DNA of 64,000 bases, from contig NZ_CP013630.1 of assembly GCF_001664485.1 (NCBI RefSeq), forward strand, positions 747,001 through 811,000, given 5' to 3'. The notes beneath the pieces are model-generated. The model worked only from the letters and a program-made list of their open reading frames with translations, had not been told where the DNA came from and did not search any database. The DNA is from Rhizobium sp. N324. GTDB taxonomy: Bacteria; Pseudomonadota; Alphaproteobacteria; Rhizobiales; Rhizobiaceae. Position numbers and translations under genes: made by a program. Below are positions 61,320-64,000 of the stretch, piece after piece. The first letter of the stretch is position 1. Every line of letters begins with the position of its first letter.

Positions 61320-64000
61320 TACCATGAAGCGCGTCAGCAGTCGGCGACTGACGGTGACGTCTGCAAGAGCAGATGGCATGAGGTCGCTGCCGCCATACAA
61401 GCAAGAAAGGCAGCCATCGAAGCACAGCCTCCCACTGACGCGATAGATCTGGTCGGCTACGCGTTCGGAGGGCGAGAGGCTGCCATCCTGTGCTGCACCC
61501 TCAATTTGCGAATAGGAGGCGAGCATCGTCGCGAGCGTCGGATAGAGCCCGTCCAGTGTGCCCTTCGAGGCCGCGCTGACGATTTCCCACCCATCAGGCT
61601 CGCGCCCTATGAGCAATTTCAGCGCGGACTTCGCCTTCATTACCTCCTGCCAGACGTCGTACAGGGCCACTTGCTGGCCGCCAATAGCCTCAGTAGCGTA
61701 TAGCAGGCGCAGAAGTTGCTGAGGTGAAGGCGCATCGCTTGCTTCGAAATCAATGCCCAAATCGCGGCCTATTTGATCAAGGGTGTCGGGATGGCGCGGG
61801 TCCAGCGACCGCCAAAGATCGTGACGCTCGCAGCGGCCATGCGCTAGTTCCATCAGTTGATCTTCGGCGGCATTAGGACACTCTTCGGCAAACCCCTCCA
61901 TGAAGGTCGAAAATGCATCGCTCGCGTGCTCGATGAAAGTACGCGTGGTGCCATCCCCGCCCATTCCATTCTCGACAATGGAGATGATATCTTCCGCTTT
62001 GCTGCCGAACTGGATCGGCAGCTTCACATGAACGACGACCCGCCGCTCTTCTCCGCGACCGTGCAGCACGAAAGTCTGGCGGAGCCGAACAGCCAAGCTG
62101 TGGACAAGTTGGCTACGCAGAAACTTGCGAAGATGATCGTCGGATTTCTGCGCTTCGGTGACATGCCGGAGCAACTCATTAAAGCGGGTCCCCGCGAGCG
62201 CCCCCATGAGCCGATCAATCCGCCGCACGCTGAGAAGGGGGTGACTGGACAAGGCCTCCTGGTAGGTGCGCTTGAACAAGTTCCCGAGCGCGGTGTCGCT
62301 CCACATCTTGAGCAACTTAGCGAGATCTTTAGCAAGGCTGGGGGTATCGGCTGCGGTGACCACCAATTCGGCGGCCCGTTGTGCCTCATAGCCGTTGATC
62401 CCGGCGTTTCTCGCCCGACGCTGGACAATGTACCGAAGCATCTGGTTGCGATGCCATCGCAGGTCAGCGGGATCGCTAGCGAGCCGTATCATTTCGTCGT
62501 CGAGGAACCGGTCGATCCGATCCGAGTGTAGAGCAAAGCGCACGCCTTCGCTCTCCATTGTGTAGCCGATGAACTGCGAATTCTCACCGGCAGCATCTGT
62601 GAAAGTCTGGGAAACAGCAATAGGGTCGGCCTGCTCGACGATCCTGACTTCAGCATCCGCTCCCCAATAGATCCGAGACAGGTGAAGACCTGGCCCGTGC
62701 GTCGCAGTGCCGACATAGGTCTCGAATCTTGAGAGGATCGCGCGCATTAGGTCACTCTCCGCTGTCGCACCTGCTCGGTCGAACCGCAGAGTCGGAAAGC
62801 CACGAAGCGTGCCCGTGCTGCGCATGTCGAGCGCTGCTGTCGGATCGAGATTGTCCGGGATCGGCTTGGCGGTCGAGTTCTGCGCATCCCATTCGACCAA
62901 CGGCGTCCAGCCACCACCCCGAACAAAACCTATAAGCTGCGCGGCAAGGTTTGCAGGACGAAGGACCGTGGCCGAAATCGCGGCGTTGCCCAGATCTTCC
63001 CTTGCGTCGATCGGCAGACTTGCAAGAAGATCAGCACTGCTGCCCAGATAGATCTTTTCGGCTTCGGCCTCCTCGTCTGCGTTCAGAAAGGGGGCGCGGC
63101 CGAGCTTTGGTGCACGCCAATGGACTTCGATGCTTCCCCATCGGCGCGTTGCGTTGCCCGGCGCGCTTGCGGCGAGTCCCAGGGCGATATCTTCGCTTTT
63201 CACGAGCGGTACGCCATCATGGGTCGGCACACTAATGTGGACGCTGGGTAAGTCGGCCGCCCCGAACAAGGTCCGAGGCACCCAGTCGATCCGCGCCCGT
63301 CTGGCCCTCGCACGCTCATCGGCAAGGAATGTGCCGAACTTCGCGGTGAGGTCGCGAACGAACGCGCGCGCATCGGCATAGCCAAGCCTCGGAAAGGGAT
63401 CGTCGGCAAAGAGACGCGAACAGGCGGCGGCGAACTCGGAGACCGCCTCATTCGTCAGTTGTCCGTCGCGCTCTATCGTCGGCAATCCGAGACCCTCGCG
63501 GCGAGCGACGAGGTCGAGGATCAATGCCGCCAACTGACCGCGAGTGACGATAGGGTTCGTAAGATTTAAAGGAACCTCAAAGCTGCGGCTATCCAAGAGC
63601 GCTGCCGGCCGCCGGTAATACCAGGAATCACGAGCGGAGTAGATGGAGAGCGTTATGCCCGTCACTGGGCGGTCATCGTTTCCGCGGCCTCCGCGTCCCT
63701 TGCGCTGAATAAAACTTGCTAGGTTGGAGGGGGCGTAATGCTGATATACAAACGCCATGTCGGGATCGTCGTAGCCGACCTCAAGGGACGCGGTTGAGAA
63801 GACCAAATCACTGCGCTGGATCTCAGTCTCGATACGCGCGCCACTTCCGGAATAGACCGGGAAGCGGGCGACCGTGAGCGGATTGCCCGGGATATAAAGC
63901 CCACGAGCCGTCCGCTGTCGTCGGTCGGTGGCGGCGAACGTCCAGCATTCGCCGTCGCGGAACAGGTCGCATCCGAGCGGATCGCCACAACACGCCCGTC
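61299..64000 (-). CDS. dpdJ: DpdJ, DEAD-box helicase (5' part beyond the window)
   Basis: The frame is open to the right edge, so only the C-terminal 899 residues or so are present. It covers the second RecA lobe: STASLEVGYDDPDMAF (motif V), then SNLASFIQRKGRGGRGNDDR (motif VI). Before it lie cysteines in CCGDPLGCDLF and GECWTF. Near the C-terminus, CFDGCLSCLYGG resembles the four-cysteine DUF1998 type seen in MrfA-like helicases. Motifs I-III are outside the window. Convergent to dpdI with a 21-bp overlap. Size and context match DpdJ. Confidence 0.77.
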   Translation of the reverse strand, partial: RACCGDPLGCDLFRDGECWTFAATDRRQRTARGLYIPGNPLTVARFPVYSGSGARIETEIQRSDLVFSTASLEVGYDDPDMAFVYQHYAPSNLASFIQRKGRGGRGNDDRPVTGITLSIYSARDSWYYRRPAALLDSRSFEVPLNLTNPIVTRGQLAALILDLVARREGLGLPTIERDGQLTNEAVSEFAAACSRLFADDPFPRLGYADARAFVRDLTAKFGTFLADERARARRARIDWVPRTLFGAADLPSVHISVPTHDGVPLVKSEDIALGLAASAPGNATRRWGSIEVHWRAPKLGRAPFLNADEEAEAEKIYLGSSADLLASLPIDAREDLGNAAISATVLRPANLAAQLIGFVRGGGWTPLVEWDAQNSTAKPIPDNLDPTAALDMRSTGTLRGFPTLRFDRAGATAESDLMRAILSRFETYVGTATHGPGLHLSRIYWGADAEVRIVEQADPIAVSQTFTDAAGENSQFIGYTMESEGVRFALHSDRIDRFLDDEMIRLASDPADLRWHRNQMLRYIVQRRARNAGINGYEAQRAAELVVTAADTPSLAKDLAKLLKMWSDTALGNLFKRTYQEALSSHPLLSVRRIDRLMGALAGTRFNELLRHVTEAQKSDDHLRKFLRSQLVHSLAVRLRQTFVLHGRGEERRVVVHVKLPIQFGSKAEDIISIVENGMGGDGTTRTFIEHASDAFSTFMEGFAEECPNAAEDQLMELAHGRCERHDLWRSLDPRHPDTLDQIGRDLGIDFEASDAPSPQQLLRLLYATEAIGGQQVALYDVWQEVMKAKSALKLLIGREPDGWEIVSAASKGTLDGLYPTLATMLASYSQIEGAAQDGSLSPSERVADQIYRVSGRLCFDGCLSCLYGGSDLMPSALADVTVSRRLLTRFMVSCRSAG

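Overview
The window looks like chromosomal DNA of a fast-growing rhizobium close to Rhizobium leguminosarum, R. etli or R. phaseoli. This rests on the high-GC codon use, the complete alpha-glucoside locus (aglR, aglEFGAK), the acsA2 - cbrA - phasin gene order known from rhizobia, a histidine tRNA of the alphaproteobacterial type, and several palindromic intergenic repeats typical of rhizobia, including a copy of a RIME-like mosaic element.

From 1 to 47.4 kb the sequence is ordinary core genome. It opens with the end of a flagellar operon (flhA 3' end, fliR and four small accessory genes). Next come a WecG/TagA-family glycosyltransferase and a Wzz/GumC-like polysaccharide chain-length protein, then folD. 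The agl block (7.6-15.4 kb) encodes uptake and hydrolysis of alpha-glucosides under a LacI-type repressor, with matching operator palindromes in front of aglR and aglE. A PilZ-like gene follows, then the Entner-Doudoroff set zwf-pgl-edd, a putrescine-catabolism pair (PuuB-like oxidase and PuuA-like glutamine synthetase homologue), a BaiN-type flavoprotein, two chemoreceptor genes and a LysR regulator. Isocitrate lyase is divergent from a ScfR/RamB-type regulator, and a repeated TTTGTAAA site lies between them. The rest of the core is a polyamine ABC transporter (potFGHI), an AsmA-like protein, acetoacetyl-CoA synthetase, the large hybrid-PAS sensor kinase CbrA, a phasin and tRNA-His(GTG).

Immediately after tRNA-His the character changes. 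There are lower-GC codons, short orphan genes, a frameshifted DUF2971 gene and no core metabolism. This is most simply read as a genomic island inserted at the tRNA, although no integrase is visible on this side. Its main content (50.7-64.0 kb, running off the window) is a tightly coupled operon of an SNF2-like helicase, a RecQ-like helicase, a small protein, a large P-loop ATPase and another small protein, followed by a convergent DEAD-box helicase cut by the window edge. The families, sizes and order match dpdE-dpdF-dpdG-dpdH-dpdI and dpdJ, the restriction half of the Dpd system that puts 7-deazaguanine derivatives into DNA and restricts unmodified DNA. The modification genes (dpdA, dpdB, dpdC and preQ0 synthesis) and dpdD and dpdK are not in the window and would have to lie to the right.

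The Dpd block is the standout system here. It is a known system rather than a new one, but the flanking cassette of five small genes plus a membrane protein (48.3-50.3 kb) is unassigned and may be accessory to it. All calls come from reading the sequence; no database search was possible.
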